From SIG622 sp045652245 (GTDB lineage: Bacteria > Bacillota > Clostridia > Oscillospirales > CAG-382), in assembly GCA_045652245.1 (NCBI GenBank), contig JAZRTY010000033.1, forward strand, positions 62,001 to 126,000: a stretch of DNA of 64,000 bases, in the 5' to 3' direction. A program made the translations under genes and the position numbers. This document shows, in pieces, positions 31,798 to 41,292 of this stretch (within the stretch, counting starts at the first letter, position 1; the number at the start of each line of letters is the position of its first letter). The notes under the pieces were generated by a model. That model did not search any database. It was not told the DNA's origin and saw only the letters and a list, made by a program, of their open reading frames with translations.

Positions 31798-32976
31798 TCA
31801 TTTTGCAATATTAAGGATTTCTATAATATCTGCTACCTCGTAATTTTTAAAACCGGGAAGTGTTCTTTTACCGTATCTTGTACATTTTTCTGCAAACTGT
31901 GTAAAGTCTTTTTCAAAAACGTTAAGCTCGGACAAATGAGTCGGCATTCCAATAGATTTGAAAAACTCATATAACTTATCTATTCCATTGTTTATTACTT
32001 CTTCCTTGTTTTCAGAAGCGGGAATATCCATAATTTTAGTTGCAAAATCATAAAACTTCAGAATATCATATTTATACGCCCATCTGCACCAGGCAGGGAA
32101 AACGACAGCAAGTCCGGCACCATGAGAAATATTATCATACATACCACTCAGCTCATGCTCAATCTGATGTGAAATCATAAAATAATCAAGCCCGAGACCT
32201 GTAAGCCCATTGTGTGAAAGTGAACCGTTCCACATAAGCGCAGCTCTTGCTTCATAGTCATTTGGGTTTTCAAGCGCAATAACCCCATATTTCATTGTGC
32301 TTTTAACAATTGCAATTGCAATGTCATCTGTAGGGGAGAAGAAGCCGGGACAAGTCATATACCTCTCAAGTGTGTGCATCATAATATCAACAATTCCACA
32401 GGCTGTTTGATATTTATTTACAGTGTAGGTAAGTTCCGGATTCAAAATTGAAAAAATCGGCCTGTTAAGCTCGGTTGAACAACCACGCTTGAGCAATAAT
32501 TCATCATTTGTAATAACGCAGGAACTGCTCATTTCGCTTCCCGATGCAGAAATTGTAAGAACTGTAGCAACAGGGATATGAAAAGCAGGGGAGGGCTTAG
32601 CAATACCATCAAAATAATCCCAAACGTCATTATCACCCAAAGCTGAAAAGGCAATTGCTTTAGCCGAATCGATTACACTACCACCGCCAACTGCAAGTAT
32701 CAGATCAATGTTTTCTCTTTTGCAAATTTCACAGCCTTCACGGACAAGAGAGGCTTTGGGATTAGGCTGAACTCCGGGAAGCTCAACGAAAAAAATATTG
32801 TTTTCATTGAGAGAAACTACAATATCATTATAGCAACCATTTTGCTTAATGCTACCTGACCCATAATGAAGTAATATTCTTTTGCAGCCATATTCATTAA
32901 TTATTTTTCCGACATTTTTATGTTCATCTTTACCAAAGATAATATTTGTAGGTACATTATACTTAAAATTTTTCAT
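31798..32976 (-). CDS. Iron-containing alcohol dehydrogenase (butanol dehydrogenase type)
   Basis: The 392-aa enzyme belongs to the group III Fe-dependent alcohol dehydrogenases of the YqhD/BdhA type. GGGSVIDSAKAIAF binds the dinucleotide. Metal ligands are expected in GIVDIMMHTLERYM and the two His blocks ISHQIEHELSGMYDNISHGA. It reduces aldehydes with NAD(P)H, likely as an electron sink in fermentation. The ATG at 32976 follows GGAG; an upstream TTG in frame is not favoured. The acyl-ACP thioesterase gene lies 33 bp upstream on the same strand. Confidence 0.9.
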   Translation of the reverse strand: MKNFKYNVPTNIIFGKDEHKNVGKIINEYGCKRILLHYGSGSIKQNGCYNDIVVSLNENNIFFVELPGVQPNPKASLVREGCEICKRENIDLILAVGGGSVIDSAKAIAFSALGDNDVWDYFDGIAKPSPAFHIPVATVLTISASGSEMSSSCVITNDELLLKRGCSTELNRPIFSILNPELTYTVNKYQTACGIVDIMMHTLERYMTCPGFFSPTDDIAIAIVKSTMKYGVIALENPNDYEARAALMWNGSLSHNGLTGLGLDYFMISHQIEHELSGMYDNISHGAGLAVVFPAWCRWAYKYDILKFYDFATKIMDIPASENKEEVINNGIDKLYEFFKSIGMPTHLSELNVFEKDFTQFAEKCTRYGKRTLPGFKNYEVADIIEILNIAK

Positions 32977-33009
32977 AATAAACTCCAAATAATATTATTT
33001 TTATATTTA

Positions 33010-33756
33010 TTAATATTCGGTATTTTTATAAGTAATCAAGCAATCAAACGCATTTTCAGAAACATTATCATTAACAGCACATACAAGAGATTTATCATCA
33101 TAATCACTTGTTTTTATTGTAAGTGTATCGTTTAAAACCGACTCATGATTAAAATGTATCTCAAATGATTCAATTTCTAATTTCTCATCAATTATTCTGT
33201 CGTAGACCTCATCTAAAGCGAATGCAGCAGTTTCTGTATTGTTAAAATGATTATTTTCATCAAGATTACTGTAAAAAACTTTACGAACATTTGTTTTTTC
33301 AAAAATAGGGCAGTCAGAAAATTTAAAATTTCGAGAGAGAACAACACCACTAGCCTCAGAAGGAAAGGCTGGAACATTTCCAATGAGAGCAGATGGTCGA
33401 AGAATTCTTCTTGAAGCGTAATCCATCAGTACCCAGGAAGTAGATGCAATTGCGCAGAGATTATTATTGTTATCATATAAAAAGAAATCTCGAAAGAAAA
33501 TAATTCCGGAAACCTTTGTTGGCACAGTTTTTAATATATAGTTATCATAAATAGATAATTTTCTTTTAAATTCGATTTTCATCTTAATAATTACAAAAAC
33601 CTGAGAAGCATCACGCATCATATTGTACGTAATGCCGTATGAATTCAAATCCTCACGAGCAACCTCCTGAAAATATTTCATTAAACTCTGAATTCGTACT
33701 GAACTGTCAGGATTTGCGTCATATGAATGAAATTCTAATTCTTTTACTGTAGGCAT
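33010..33756 (-). CDS. Acyl-ACP thioesterase
   Basis: The 248-aa protein is a double hot-dog acyl-[acyl-carrier-protein] thioesterase: HSYDANPDSSVRIQSLMKYFQEVAR-like opening, GIIFFRDFFLYD and, in the second repeat, YSNLDENNHFNNTETAAFAL with the catalytic Asn/His region. It releases free fatty acids from acyl-ACP. I chose the ATG at 33756 because AGAGGAG lies upstream at normal distance; ATG 33783 has its ribosome site touching the start codon. A 32-bp perfect palindrome lies 35 bp upstream. Confidence 0.82.
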   Translation of the reverse strand: MPTVKELEFHSYDANPDSSVRIQSLMKYFQEVAREDLNSYGITYNMMRDASQVFVIIKMKIEFKRKLSIYDNYILKTVPTKVSGIIFFRDFFLYDNNNNLCAIASTSWVLMDYASRRILRPSALIGNVPAFPSEASGVVLSRNFKFSDCPIFEKTNVRKVFYSNLDENNHFNNTETAAFALDEVYDRIIDEKLEIESFEIHFNHESVLNDTLTIKTSDYDDKSLVCAVNDNVSENAFDCLITYKNTEY

Positions 33757-33790
33757 ACACTGAGACTCCTCTACTAAAAACATCTCACCC

Positions 33791-33822
33791 AAATTATATA
33801 AAATTTTGATTTTATATAATTT
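33791..33822. promoter_or_regulatory. 14-bp perfect inverted repeat upstream of the thioesterase gene
   Basis: AAATTATATAAAAT and ATTTTATATAATTT flank TTTG. It contains TATAAT-like sequence on the minus strand and lies just before the thioesterase start, so an operator overlapping the promoter is likely. A stable hairpin in RNA is also possible. Confidence 0.55.
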
Positions 33823-34120
33823 CTACTATAACGATATTATGAATGAGGGATAATCTACTCCCTATCAAGTATTCATCAAAAATTTAATTTCGAGTACTTT
33901 TGTAGTATAAACAGATACATCACCGTAATATTACGAGCTTATATAGGATAAATACTTCCGTATTTCATAATTTACAAATACGAGCTAACATTGTAAATTA
34001 ATATCAGCTCGTATTTGTGCATTTATTGTTTTAATATAATTTTATTTGATATTTGTTTTGGGATTTAAATAAGAATGCTTTTATAAGACGATATTTTATA
34101 AAAAGCAGTTTGTCAGAATA
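33823..34120. other. Intergenic segment with two further inverted repeats
   Basis: A nested repeat, ATGAAT/ATTCAT with AGGGA/TCCCT inside, lies at about 33840-33876. A 13-bp repeat, ACAAATACGAGCT/AGCTCGTATTTGT, spans 33974-34018 and may end the uxaBA transcript, although the tail is not T-rich. No coding frame is seen. Confidence 0.5.
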
Positions 34121-35500
34121 TCAAAGAACAATACCATCCTTAAAGATTGAAATTTCTCTAAAACCATTTTGTTCATTTTTTGTTAACTTTCCTGAAGCAA
34201 CCTCACATACATAATCAACAAGCTTGTCTGACAATTCATCCATCGTTACACCGTCAAGAAGCGGTGATGCATCAAAGTCAATCCAATTGTTCTTTTTATT
34301 GTAAAGATTAGCATTTGTAGAAAGCTTAACAGTTGGAACAGGACCACCAACAGGAGTTCCTCTACCGGTTGTAAAGAGGATAACATGAACTCCGGCTGCA
34401 GTAAGGTTTGTAATGGCAACAATATCATTTCCGGGGCCATTCAGAAGCGAGAGACCATTCTTTGTTATAGTATCTCCATAGTCAAGAACATCTACAACCT
34501 CCCCTGCTCCGCCTTTCTGAACACATCCGAGAGATTTTTCCTCAAGTGTTGTGATTCCACCGGCTTTATTTCCGGGAGAAGGATTTTCATATACTACCTG
34601 ATTGTGCTTTGTGAAATAATCCTTGAAGTTGTTAATAAGTGCTACTGTTTTATCAAACAGCTCACGATTTACACATCTCTGCATAAGAAGATGCTCTGCT
34701 CCGAACATTTCAGGAACCTCGGTGAGAATACAGGAACCACCCGAAGCAATAATCTTATCAGACAGTGCTCCCACAAGTGGATTAGCTGTAATTCCACTAT
34801 AGCCATCGCTGCCTCCACATTTTAATCCTATTCTAAGCTTTGATACAGGAAGCTTTACTCTTTCAAATGTGTCAGCATATTCGCGAAGCTCATTAATTAT
34901 CCTTATGCCCTCTGCTATTTCATCTTCAAAATCCTGAGAATTCATGAAGCGAACTCTTTTAGGATTGTACTCACCGAGAACCTTCTTAAACTCATCAATA
35001 TTGTTGTTCTCACATCCAAGGCCTAAAACAAGCACACCACCTGCATTCGGATGATTTACAAGACCTCTTAAAATATACTGAGTTTTTGTCTGGTCATCTC
35101 CAAGCTGAGAACAGCCAAACGGGTGTTCGAAACACACTGCCCCTGTAAGTTCAGATAGCTTTTTCGCCACCTTGTTTACACAACCAACGGTATTTACAAT
35201 CCATATTTCGTTACGAATACCAACATCACCGTTCTCACGAACATAACCCATAAAGGTTTTATCGCTTTCTATACGCGGAAGTGGCGCATATTCACCACTA
35301 TATGTATAATTAAAGGTATTCTCAAGATTAGTTTTTACGTTATGGCTGTGAACATGCTCGCCTTTTTTGATATCACAGGTTGCGTGTCCGATTGGATTAC
35401 CATATTTAATAATATTTTCGCCGCTTTTAATATCTCGAAGTGCATATTTATGTCCGTTTTCAAGATTTACTTCAACATTATCTAGCTTGTTAATTATCAT
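34121..35500 (-). CDS. uxaA: Altronate dehydratase
   Basis: The 459-aa enzyme dehydrates D-altronate to 2-keto-3-deoxygluconate in galacturonate catabolism. It has the N-terminal SAF-type domain (KSGENIIKYGNPIGHAT, KKGEHVHSHN) fused to the C-terminal UxaA catalytic domain: GYVRENGDVGIRNEIWIVNT, HPFGCSQLGDDQ, LKCGGSDGYSGITANP and FTTGRGTPVGGPVPTVK. Full length for the family. It overlaps uxaB by four bases (ATGA), so uxaBA form an operon on the minus strand. Confidence 0.93.
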   Translation of the reverse strand: MIINKLDNVEVNLENGHKYALRDIKSGENIIKYGNPIGHATCDIKKGEHVHSHNVKTNLENTFNYTYSGEYAPLPRIESDKTFMGYVRENGDVGIRNEIWIVNTVGCVNKVAKKLSELTGAVCFEHPFGCSQLGDDQTKTQYILRGLVNHPNAGGVLVLGLGCENNNIDEFKKVLGEYNPKRVRFMNSQDFEDEIAEGIRIINELREYADTFERVKLPVSKLRIGLKCGGSDGYSGITANPLVGALSDKIIASGGSCILTEVPEMFGAEHLLMQRCVNRELFDKTVALINNFKDYFTKHNQVVYENPSPGNKAGGITTLEEKSLGCVQKGGAGEVVDVLDYGDTITKNGLSLLNGPGNDIVAITNLTAAGVHVILFTTGRGTPVGGPVPTVKLSTNANLYNKKNNWIDFDASPLLDGVTMDELSDKLVDYVCEVASGKLTKNEQNGFREISIFKDGIVL

Positions 35501-36792
35501 TTTGACATTCTCCTGTTTATTTCATCAGCGAGGAAACTGAGATCTTCGTCCCACAAATCCTTATTAGCAAGAATTACAGCTACATCAGAATTCTTCATAA
35601 ATTCGCAAACCTTAGGATCGTCATTTGTCATATCTGTCTTGTAGAACTCAATAAGTTTTGCAAACGAGGTAAGAAGATTGTTTGGCATCTCCCCTTTTCT
35701 CTTGATATACTCAAGAATTGAAGGAAGAACTCTAACCTTGAACTTACTTACAGAGTTCAGCGCAATAGAAGAACACATATGTTTGATATAAGGGTTCTGG
35801 AAACGTTCAAATACGTTATCAGCATAATCCTTAAGTTCTTCAATTGGCAAATCTAGTGTAGGAATGATCTCATCATAAACACATGCTTTCACAAAGCTTA
35901 ACATCTTCTCGTCATTCATACAATCGCCAACAGTTTCAACACCCTCAAGAAGCGCATACGGAATCATTGATGTATGAGCGCCGTTAAGAATTCTTACTTT
36001 TCTTGTTCTGTAACGTTCAAGGTTATCAGTAAGAATTATATTAAGACCTGTCTTTTCAAATGGGAATTCCTGCGCTACACACTTAGGTCCTTCAATAACC
36101 CAAAGATGGAAAAGTTCACTTGTATTGAGCATATTGTCTTCGTAACCAAGTTCGATTTTTTCATCTCTCGGATAGCCTGTAACAATTCTGTCAACGAGAG
36201 TATTACAGAAAATATTGCTATCCTCTACCCATTTTTCAAATGCAGCATCGAGATTCCAGAGCTTTGCGTATTTAAGAACGCACTTTTTGAGGTTTTCACC
36301 ATTTTTGTCTATAAGCTCACACGGCAAGAAAATAAATCCGGGAAGACCAAGCTCAAAACGTCTCTTAAGTAAAAGAGTAACCTTTGCAGGAAATGTTACA
36401 TTTGGTGCATTCTCGATTTTATCGTTTTCATCAAATGTGATACCGGATTCTGTTGTATTTGATACAACAAATCTGAAATCCTTGTTTTCAGCAAGGGCAA
36501 GATAGGTTGAAAAATCCTTATAGGGCTGTACTGTTCTTGAAATACACTTAACTATCTTTTTATCAACAGTAGGAACTCCATCCTTCATTCCACGCATAAT
36601 GTGTGTATAAACACAATTCTGTGCTTCAAGCATATCGCACATACCTTTTTCGATCGGCTGAACTACCACAACATTTGCATTAAAATCGGAATTTTCATTT
36701 GTAATCTGGATTATCCAGTCCACGAAACCCCTTAAAAATCCACCTTCACCGAATTGAATTACTTTTTCAACTCTTTTTTCATTTGTAAACAT
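35497..36792 (-). CDS. uxaB: Tagaturonate reductase (altronate oxidoreductase)
   Basis: The 431-aa enzyme interconverts D-tagaturonate and D-altronate with NAD(H), one step before UxaA. Mannitol-dehydrogenase family features are visible: VIQFGEGGFLRGFVDWII at the N terminus, RIVTGYPRDE and the catalytic KVRILNGAHTSMIPYALL (Lys ... Asn-x2-His). The ATG at 36792 is preceded by AAGGAG; upstream in-frame codons to 36846 have no ribosome site. The rest of a uronate pathway (uxaC, kdgK) is not in the window. Confidence 0.92.
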   Translation of the reverse strand: MFTNEKRVEKVIQFGEGGFLRGFVDWIIQITNENSDFNANVVVVQPIEKGMCDMLEAQNCVYTHIMRGMKDGVPTVDKKIVKCISRTVQPYKDFSTYLALAENKDFRFVVSNTTESGITFDENDKIENAPNVTFPAKVTLLLKRRFELGLPGFIFLPCELIDKNGENLKKCVLKYAKLWNLDAAFEKWVEDSNIFCNTLVDRIVTGYPRDEKIELGYEDNMLNTSELFHLWVIEGPKCVAQEFPFEKTGLNIILTDNLERYRTRKVRILNGAHTSMIPYALLEGVETVGDCMNDEKMLSFVKACVYDEIIPTLDLPIEELKDYADNVFERFQNPYIKHMCSSIALNSVSKFKVRVLPSILEYIKRKGEMPNNLLTSFAKLIEFYKTDMTNDDPKVCEFMKNSDVAVILANKDLWDEDLSFLADEINRRMSK

Positions 36793-36853
36793 TTTATTCT
36801 CCTTAAAAACATTATAAAATTCAAGAATATGATACCATAAAATCACATAAATG

Positions 36854-37336
36854 TCAACACAATTTTTTTAAAAGCTCCTCATTATGAACGTACGAATTAA
36901 CACTTAAATCAAGCGATAAAAGCTTTCTTACAACAGATGAGCTAATGTGTGAATATTCGGGTAGCGAAGCAAGATAAAATGTCTCTAAAACAGCGTTATT
37001 CTTTGTATCTGCTATACTGCGATTAACAAATGTCATTTCGTTCTCATATTCTACATCAACCTGATTTCTGATACCCTTTACGATAATTTTGATTCCGTTC
37101 GCAACTGCAAAATCGGCAATAAGACCATCCCACAGAACACATTTCACATTTTTAAAATTCTTTGTTGCATCCTCGATATATTTTACGCGGCTTTCAGCAG
37201 ACAATAAATACTTCTTTTGTGAGTTATTTCCTACAACCACAATAATTTCATCAAATATTTTACTGCAACGAACTACAATGTCAAGATGACCGAGAGTAAA
37301 CGGATCAAAGCTTCCCGGAATCATAACCTTAGTCAT
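36854..37336 (-). CDS. coaD: Phosphopantetheine adenylyltransferase
   Basis: The 160-aa enzyme makes dephospho-CoA from phosphopantetheine and ATP. Signatures are IPGSFDPFTLGHLDIVVR with the T/HxGH nucleotidyltransferase motif, KGIRNQVDVEYE, and EYSHISSSVVRKL at the C terminus. The ATG at 37336 follows GGAGGG and lies inside the end of rsmD, an 8-bp overlap. The order uvrC-rsmD-coaD is common in Clostridia. Confidence 0.94.
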   Translation of the reverse strand: MTKVMIPGSFDPFTLGHLDIVVRCSKIFDEIIVVVGNNSQKKYLLSAESRVKYIEDATKNFKNVKCVLWDGLIADFAVANGIKIIVKGIRNQVDVEYENEMTFVNRSIADTKNNAVLETFYLASLPEYSHISSSVVRKLLSLDLSVNSYVHNEELLKKLC

Positions 37337-37910
37337 TATTATCACCCTCCTGAAGTGAACTTTCAGAATAATCAAAAATGTATGTTATTGTTCTACTGTA
37401 TTTATATTTTTTACGGAGCTTCAGACAATAAATGTCACCATCGATTTCGTCCTTATCAGTTTCACAAACAACAATAGCACCATCAGCTAAAATATTTGCT
37501 CTGGAGACCTTCTTCAGAATTTCATCTTTCATACTCTTTGAATAAGGAGGGTCAAGAAAAACAATATCAAACTTTTCCCTGCCCGATGCTGATTTTAAAT
37601 ATTCACTGTAATCCATACGGGAAATTTTACAGCTTTTGGAAAGACCTGTCTTTTTTGCATTAGCCTTGATTACATCAATCGCCTCACTGCTTTCGTCAAT
37701 TAAAACTGCAGATTCACTGCCTCTGCTCAATGCTTCAAGTGCCATCTGCCCACAGCCCGAAAACAAGTCAAGCACCTTCTTGCCATCAAGTTCAAACTGA
37801 ATTGCACTGAAAATTCCTTCTTTAGTTCGCTGAGTAGTAGGTCGGGTAATTTCTTCCCCCTCAAGTGTCTGAAGCTTTACTCCTCTTGCTATTCCTGTTA
37901 TAATTCGCAT
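37329..37910 (-). CDS. rsmD: 16S rRNA (guanine(966)-N(2))-methyltransferase RsmD
   Basis: The 193-aa enzyme methylates G966 of 16S rRNA. It shows the start RIITGIARGVKLQT, RPTTQRTKEGIFSAI, the SAM site VLDLFSGCGQMALEALSRG and the N-methyltransferase catalytic motif FLDPPYSK. It lies 13 bp after uvrC and overlaps coaD. Confidence 0.94.
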   Translation of the reverse strand: MRIITGIARGVKLQTLEGEEITRPTTQRTKEGIFSAIQFELDGKKVLDLFSGCGQMALEALSRGSESAVLIDESSEAIDVIKANAKKTGLSKSCKISRMDYSEYLKSASGREKFDIVFLDPPYSKSMKDEILKKVSRANILADGAIVVCETDKDEIDGDIYCLKLRKKYKYSRTITYIFDYSESSLQEGDNND

Positions 37911-37922
37911 ATTTTACTCCTG

Positions 37923-39755
37923 TTATTGATTAAGATATTTTAAAATATTTTCGGCAACTGTCTTGCTGATACCACATGAACAGATTTCCTCAATAGTAGC
38001 GTTTTTTATATTTTGTATAGATTTAAACCTTTTCATAAGCGTTTTCGCGCGAGCTTCTCCTACGCCTTTAATGTTCAGTAGCAGCGATGTTTTAACCTTT
38101 TTCGTTCTTGATGCGTCCATTTTCGAGAAAGTAAATCTGTGAACCTCCTCTTGTATGCCGTAAATAAAGGTAAAAAGACTTAAGTCATTCGCAATACTTA
38201 CTTCTCTTTCTCCGTCGGTGAGAGTTCGCGTCTTATGAAAATCATCTTTAATCATTCCGATTATAGGAATATTTATACCCATTTCAGAAGACAACTTCAA
38301 AATCGTGTTTACGTGCGACATTCCACCGTCAAGGAGTATAAGGTCAGGACGTATGGAAAAGGATTGATTATTCTTTTGGCTGTCACATAAATAACTAAAT
38401 CTTCGACGTAGCACTTCGCTCATCGCTGCGTAGTCATCAACTTTCCCCAACAATTCCTTAATAGAAAATATACGGTAATCTGATTTTTTAAAATTTCCGC
38501 TTTCAATTACAATCATTCCACCATACATATCGTCAACGCCATTGTTTGAAATATCGTATGCTTCTATTCTTTCAGGGACAACTTCAAGTTTCAGCAGGCT
38601 TGCAAGCTTAATTAAAGCTTCGTCGGATTTTTTTAACATTTCCAGTTTTTGCCTTACAGCCTCCGAAGCATTCCTGCGTGCCATAATAGTATAAGCCTTT
38701 TTTTCTCCACGCTCAGGAATAAGAATTTTGACCTCGGATTTTTTGTTAAATGAAAGCTTTTCCCTTAAATTAAGAAGTTCCTCATCCGCCAACGGAAAGG
38801 ATAAGAGAATGTTTTTTGGAATATATGCACAATTTTTATAAAACCTCTCTATAAAGTCTGAGATTTCATAATTCTCACACAATTCATCAGAAGAAAAAAT
38901 ATAGTCCTCCTTGTCGATTACCTTACCGTTTCTTACAAAAACAATGGACATTGCAGATGATGTCTCACCGATATATAGCCCAAAAACGTCAAACTCCTTG
39001 TCGGGATTTGTAACAATCCCCTGGTGCTCGCGCAAGCGATTAATTGAATTAATCTTATCACGACATTTTGCTGCATTTTCAAAATCCAGCTTTTCGGCAT
39101 AGTCTGTCATTTTCTTTTCGAGCTCATCCATTGATGCTTTATAATCGCCCTTTAAAAATGCCTCGACATCAGTAAAAATATTTCTGTATTCTGCTTCGGT
39201 AATATTTCCGGAGCAAGGCCCTACACATTGACCGAGATAATAAAAAAGACAATGCCTGCAAAGCCTCTTTCCATATTTAAAATCCCTTTTACAGGTTGCA
39301 ATTCTGAAGGATTTACTGACTGTGTCGATTATTTCATTTGCAGCTCTTGCTGATGTATACGGGCCGAAATAAGCGGCTTTATCATCCTTCCTGGTCCTGG
39401 ATAACAAAATTTTTGGAAAAGGCTTCTCATAATCAAGCTTTATATATGGATAGGTTTTTGCATCCTTAAGCTTAATGTTGTATTTTGGGGTATGACACTT
39501 TATAAGCTCGTTTTCAAGAATTAATGCTTCGGCTTCGGATGCGGTATAAATACATTCAAAATCATCAATATTACTTGAAAGCTTTGCCGTTTTTGCATTT
39601 AACATTGATGGCGCTTGAAAATAATGTGACACTCGATTATGAAGATTCTTTGACTTCCCGACATATATGATTTTACCATTCTTATTTTTCATTATATATA
39701 CGCCAGGAGCCTCAGGAAGCAGCTTAACCTTTTCTCGAAGTTCACCTTGTGTCAT
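37923..39755 (-). CDS. uvrC: Excinuclease ABC subunit C
   Basis: The 610-aa nuclease makes the two incisions of nucleotide excision repair. The GIY-YIG domain is at the N terminus (APGVYIMKNKNGKIIYVGKS). A Cys-rich segment (CRHCLFYYLGQCVGPC) and the UVR motif follow (EKKMTDYAEKLDFENAAKCR). The RNase H-like domain contains EAYDISNNGVDDMYGGMIVIE and LILLDGGMSHV. A helix-hairpin-helix pair ends the chain. Length is normal. Confidence 0.95.
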   Translation of the reverse strand: MTQGELREKVKLLPEAPGVYIMKNKNGKIIYVGKSKNLHNRVSHYFQAPSMLNAKTAKLSSNIDDFECIYTASEAEALILENELIKCHTPKYNIKLKDAKTYPYIKLDYEKPFPKILLSRTRKDDKAAYFGPYTSARAANEIIDTVSKSFRIATCKRDFKYGKRLCRHCLFYYLGQCVGPCSGNITEAEYRNIFTDVEAFLKGDYKASMDELEKKMTDYAEKLDFENAAKCRDKINSINRLREHQGIVTNPDKEFDVFGLYIGETSSAMSIVFVRNGKVIDKEDYIFSSDELCENYEISDFIERFYKNCAYIPKNILLSFPLADEELLNLREKLSFNKKSEVKILIPERGEKKAYTIMARRNASEAVRQKLEMLKKSDEALIKLASLLKLEVVPERIEAYDISNNGVDDMYGGMIVIESGNFKKSDYRIFSIKELLGKVDDYAAMSEVLRRRFSYLCDSQKNNQSFSIRPDLILLDGGMSHVNTILKLSSEMGINIPIIGMIKDDFHKTRTLTDGEREVSIANDLSLFTFIYGIQEEVHRFTFSKMDASRTKKVKTSLLLNIKGVGEARAKTLMKRFKSIQNIKNATIEEICSCGISKTVAENILKYLNQ

Positions 39756-39778
39756 AATTCCACCCCTAATATATAAGA

Positions 39779-39805
39779 AAAGAAGCCGAAATTAACGGCT
39801 TCTTT
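39779..39805 (-). terminator. Terminator after the HPr gene
   Basis: AAAGAAGCCG/CGGCTTCTTT arms with a 7-nt loop; on the minus strand a T-rich tail follows. It separates the HPr gene from uvrC. Confidence 0.8.
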
Positions 39806-39839
39806 GACTAACTTATTTATAAAAACAGATTATTGAAAT

Positions 39840-40103
39840 TTAGTCTTTAAGAACCGTTTGAACCAGTGCTGCAAGTCCTTCAACCGCTTCGTTTTCGTCC
39901 TGTCCATCTGCAATAATCATAATGTTTGTTCCACCTGCAATACCGAGAGAAAGAACACCAAGTAAGCTCTTTGCGTTTGCTCTTCTATCACCGTTTTCAA
40001 CCCAAATTGAACATTTATAAGTATTTGCTTTCTGAATAAAAACTGATGCCGGCTTCGCATGAAGTCCCTGTGAACTTTTAACTGCAACTTCTTTAGATGT
40101 CAT
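39840..40103 (-). CDS. ptsH: HPr family phosphocarrier protein
   Basis: This 87-aa protein has the active-site His in SSQGLHAKPASVF (position 15 region) and the regulatory Ser46 in ANAKSLLGVLSLGI. Both phosphorylation sites of a Gram-positive HPr are therefore present, so it can serve sugar phosphotransfer and HPr kinase/CcpA catabolite control. No ptsI is adjacent. A Crh role is less likely because the active-site His is kept. It has its own consensus-like promoter. Confidence 0.9.
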   Translation of the reverse strand: MTSKEVAVKSSQGLHAKPASVFIQKANTYKCSIWVENGDRRANAKSLLGVLSLGIAGGTNIMIIADGQDENEAVEGLAALVQTVLKD

Positions 40104-40145
40104 ACCATATCTCCTTTTCGCAATTTTAAAAATAAATATATATTA

Positions 40146-40174
40146 ATTATACATTTATTTTATGATAAAATCAA
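40146..40174 (-). promoter_or_regulatory. Promoter of the HPr gene
   Basis: On the minus strand TTGATT and TATAAT are 17 bp apart, about 40 bp before the HPr start. Confidence 0.75.
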
Positions 40175-40260
40175 GTACATTCTTAAAAAAACCACTTATT
40201 GCACAAATAATTGACGCAACAGATTGCAATTTTGAGCAAAAACACAACACAACCGATATA

Positions 40261-40746
40261 TCACTCATATTTTTTCACAGAAAGAACAACACAATCGAAT
40301 TTGATTTTTCCGTTATCAGCAGCAAATATCGTTGCCGGTGTAATATACTTTCCTGAAATTGAGAAAAATCCGTTTTGATCAACAAGACAATCAGCCAAAA
40401 TTTCAATAGTCATATCTACATTGTTAAAGTCGGGCTTACTTCTGGCAATACCCTCATCAATTTCGGTAACTATCGAAGGAGTAGAGCTGATATTGATGAT
40501 TTTACCAATTTTTCCATATTGGGAGTCTTTTTCTCCATAAATTGTATCATTCATCTCGAAAGCAGCAAAGTTATGCTTCTCAATCCCATGAACTGATATT
40601 GTAATCACGGATCTCTGATCATAATTTTTTGATAAATAATCAATAACATTTGTTCTTCTGACAACAAAGGTTAAACAAACGAGCAGAAGTGCAACAATTA
40701 TTACCAAATCAAGAATATTGATTTTTATTTTATTCTTATTCGTCAT
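40261..40746 (-). CDS. DUF4330-like membrane-anchored protein (second copy)
   Basis: The 161-aa product has a short basic N terminus, one hydrophobic helix (ILDLVIIVALLLVCLTFVV) and an extracytoplasmic beta-rich domain with MNDTIYGEKDSQYGKIGKI. This resembles DUF4330 proteins, which occur beside polysaccharide-synthesis genes. It lies 6 bp after a similar gene. Possible role: accessory to surface polymer assembly; not proven. Confidence 0.65.
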   Translation of the reverse strand: MTNKNKIKINILDLVIIVALLLVCLTFVVRRTNVIDYLSKNYDQRSVITISVHGIEKHNFAAFEMNDTIYGEKDSQYGKIGKIINISSTPSIVTEIDEGIARSKPDFNNVDMTIEILADCLVDQNGFFSISGKYITPATIFAADNGKIKFDCVVLSVKKYE

Positions 40747-40752
40747 AAAGCA

Positions 40753-41280
40753 TCAACTCCTACTTGTTTCATCTTTAAAGATAGCCAAATCATCATTTCC
40801 ATTACCAATAGTATTAAGTGAAATGCATTCAGCAGAAAACTCAAGCAACGGAGAAACGTAGTCATAAATCTCACCAATCACCATTCTTTCGTCATTGAGC
40901 AAATAGTGGTTCCCGTTATAAATAGCATTACCAACATATTTGATTTTTAATACTTTACCCCTGGTGTTGGAAATTTTATTATTCTCAGAAACTAAAATCC
41001 ACTCATCAGAAATCACGGATATTTCTGTAACTGTACCAATTATAGCCCTTTCATCGTGATTCATCAACTTATCTCCGACCTTTAAATTATCGGCAAATCT
41101 GTTGTCAATTACCTGTGTTAACAATTCAACTTCAATAAAATCATTTTGATTTATTGCACGTGAAATGCTCACCTTTCTGTGATTGTAAAAGAATATAAAT
41201 GTCAAGGCAAATATAATAAATACAACGCCTATCATTATATCAACAGCATTAAGCTTAATTTTTTTTATTGACTTGCTCAT
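40753..41280 (-). CDS. DUF4330-like membrane-anchored protein (first copy)
   Basis: The 175-aa product has one N-terminal membrane helix (AVDIMIGVVFIIFALTFIFF) and an outer domain with NLKVGDKLMNHDERAIIGTV. It shares layout and a KVGDKL/MNDTIY-type motif with the next gene, so the two are likely tandem paralogues. It starts 12 bp after the O-antigen-ligase-like gene and has GGAGAG before its ATG. Confidence 0.65.
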   Translation of the reverse strand: MSKSIKKIKLNAVDIMIGVVFIIFALTFIFFYNHRKVSISRAINQNDFIEVELLTQVIDNRFADNLKVGDKLMNHDERAIIGTVTEISVISDEWILVSENNKISNTRGKVLKIKYVGNAIYNGNHYLLNDERMVIGEIYDYVSPLLEFSAECISLNTIGNGNDDLAIFKDETSRS

Positions 41281-41292
41281 ACAACTCTCCTC

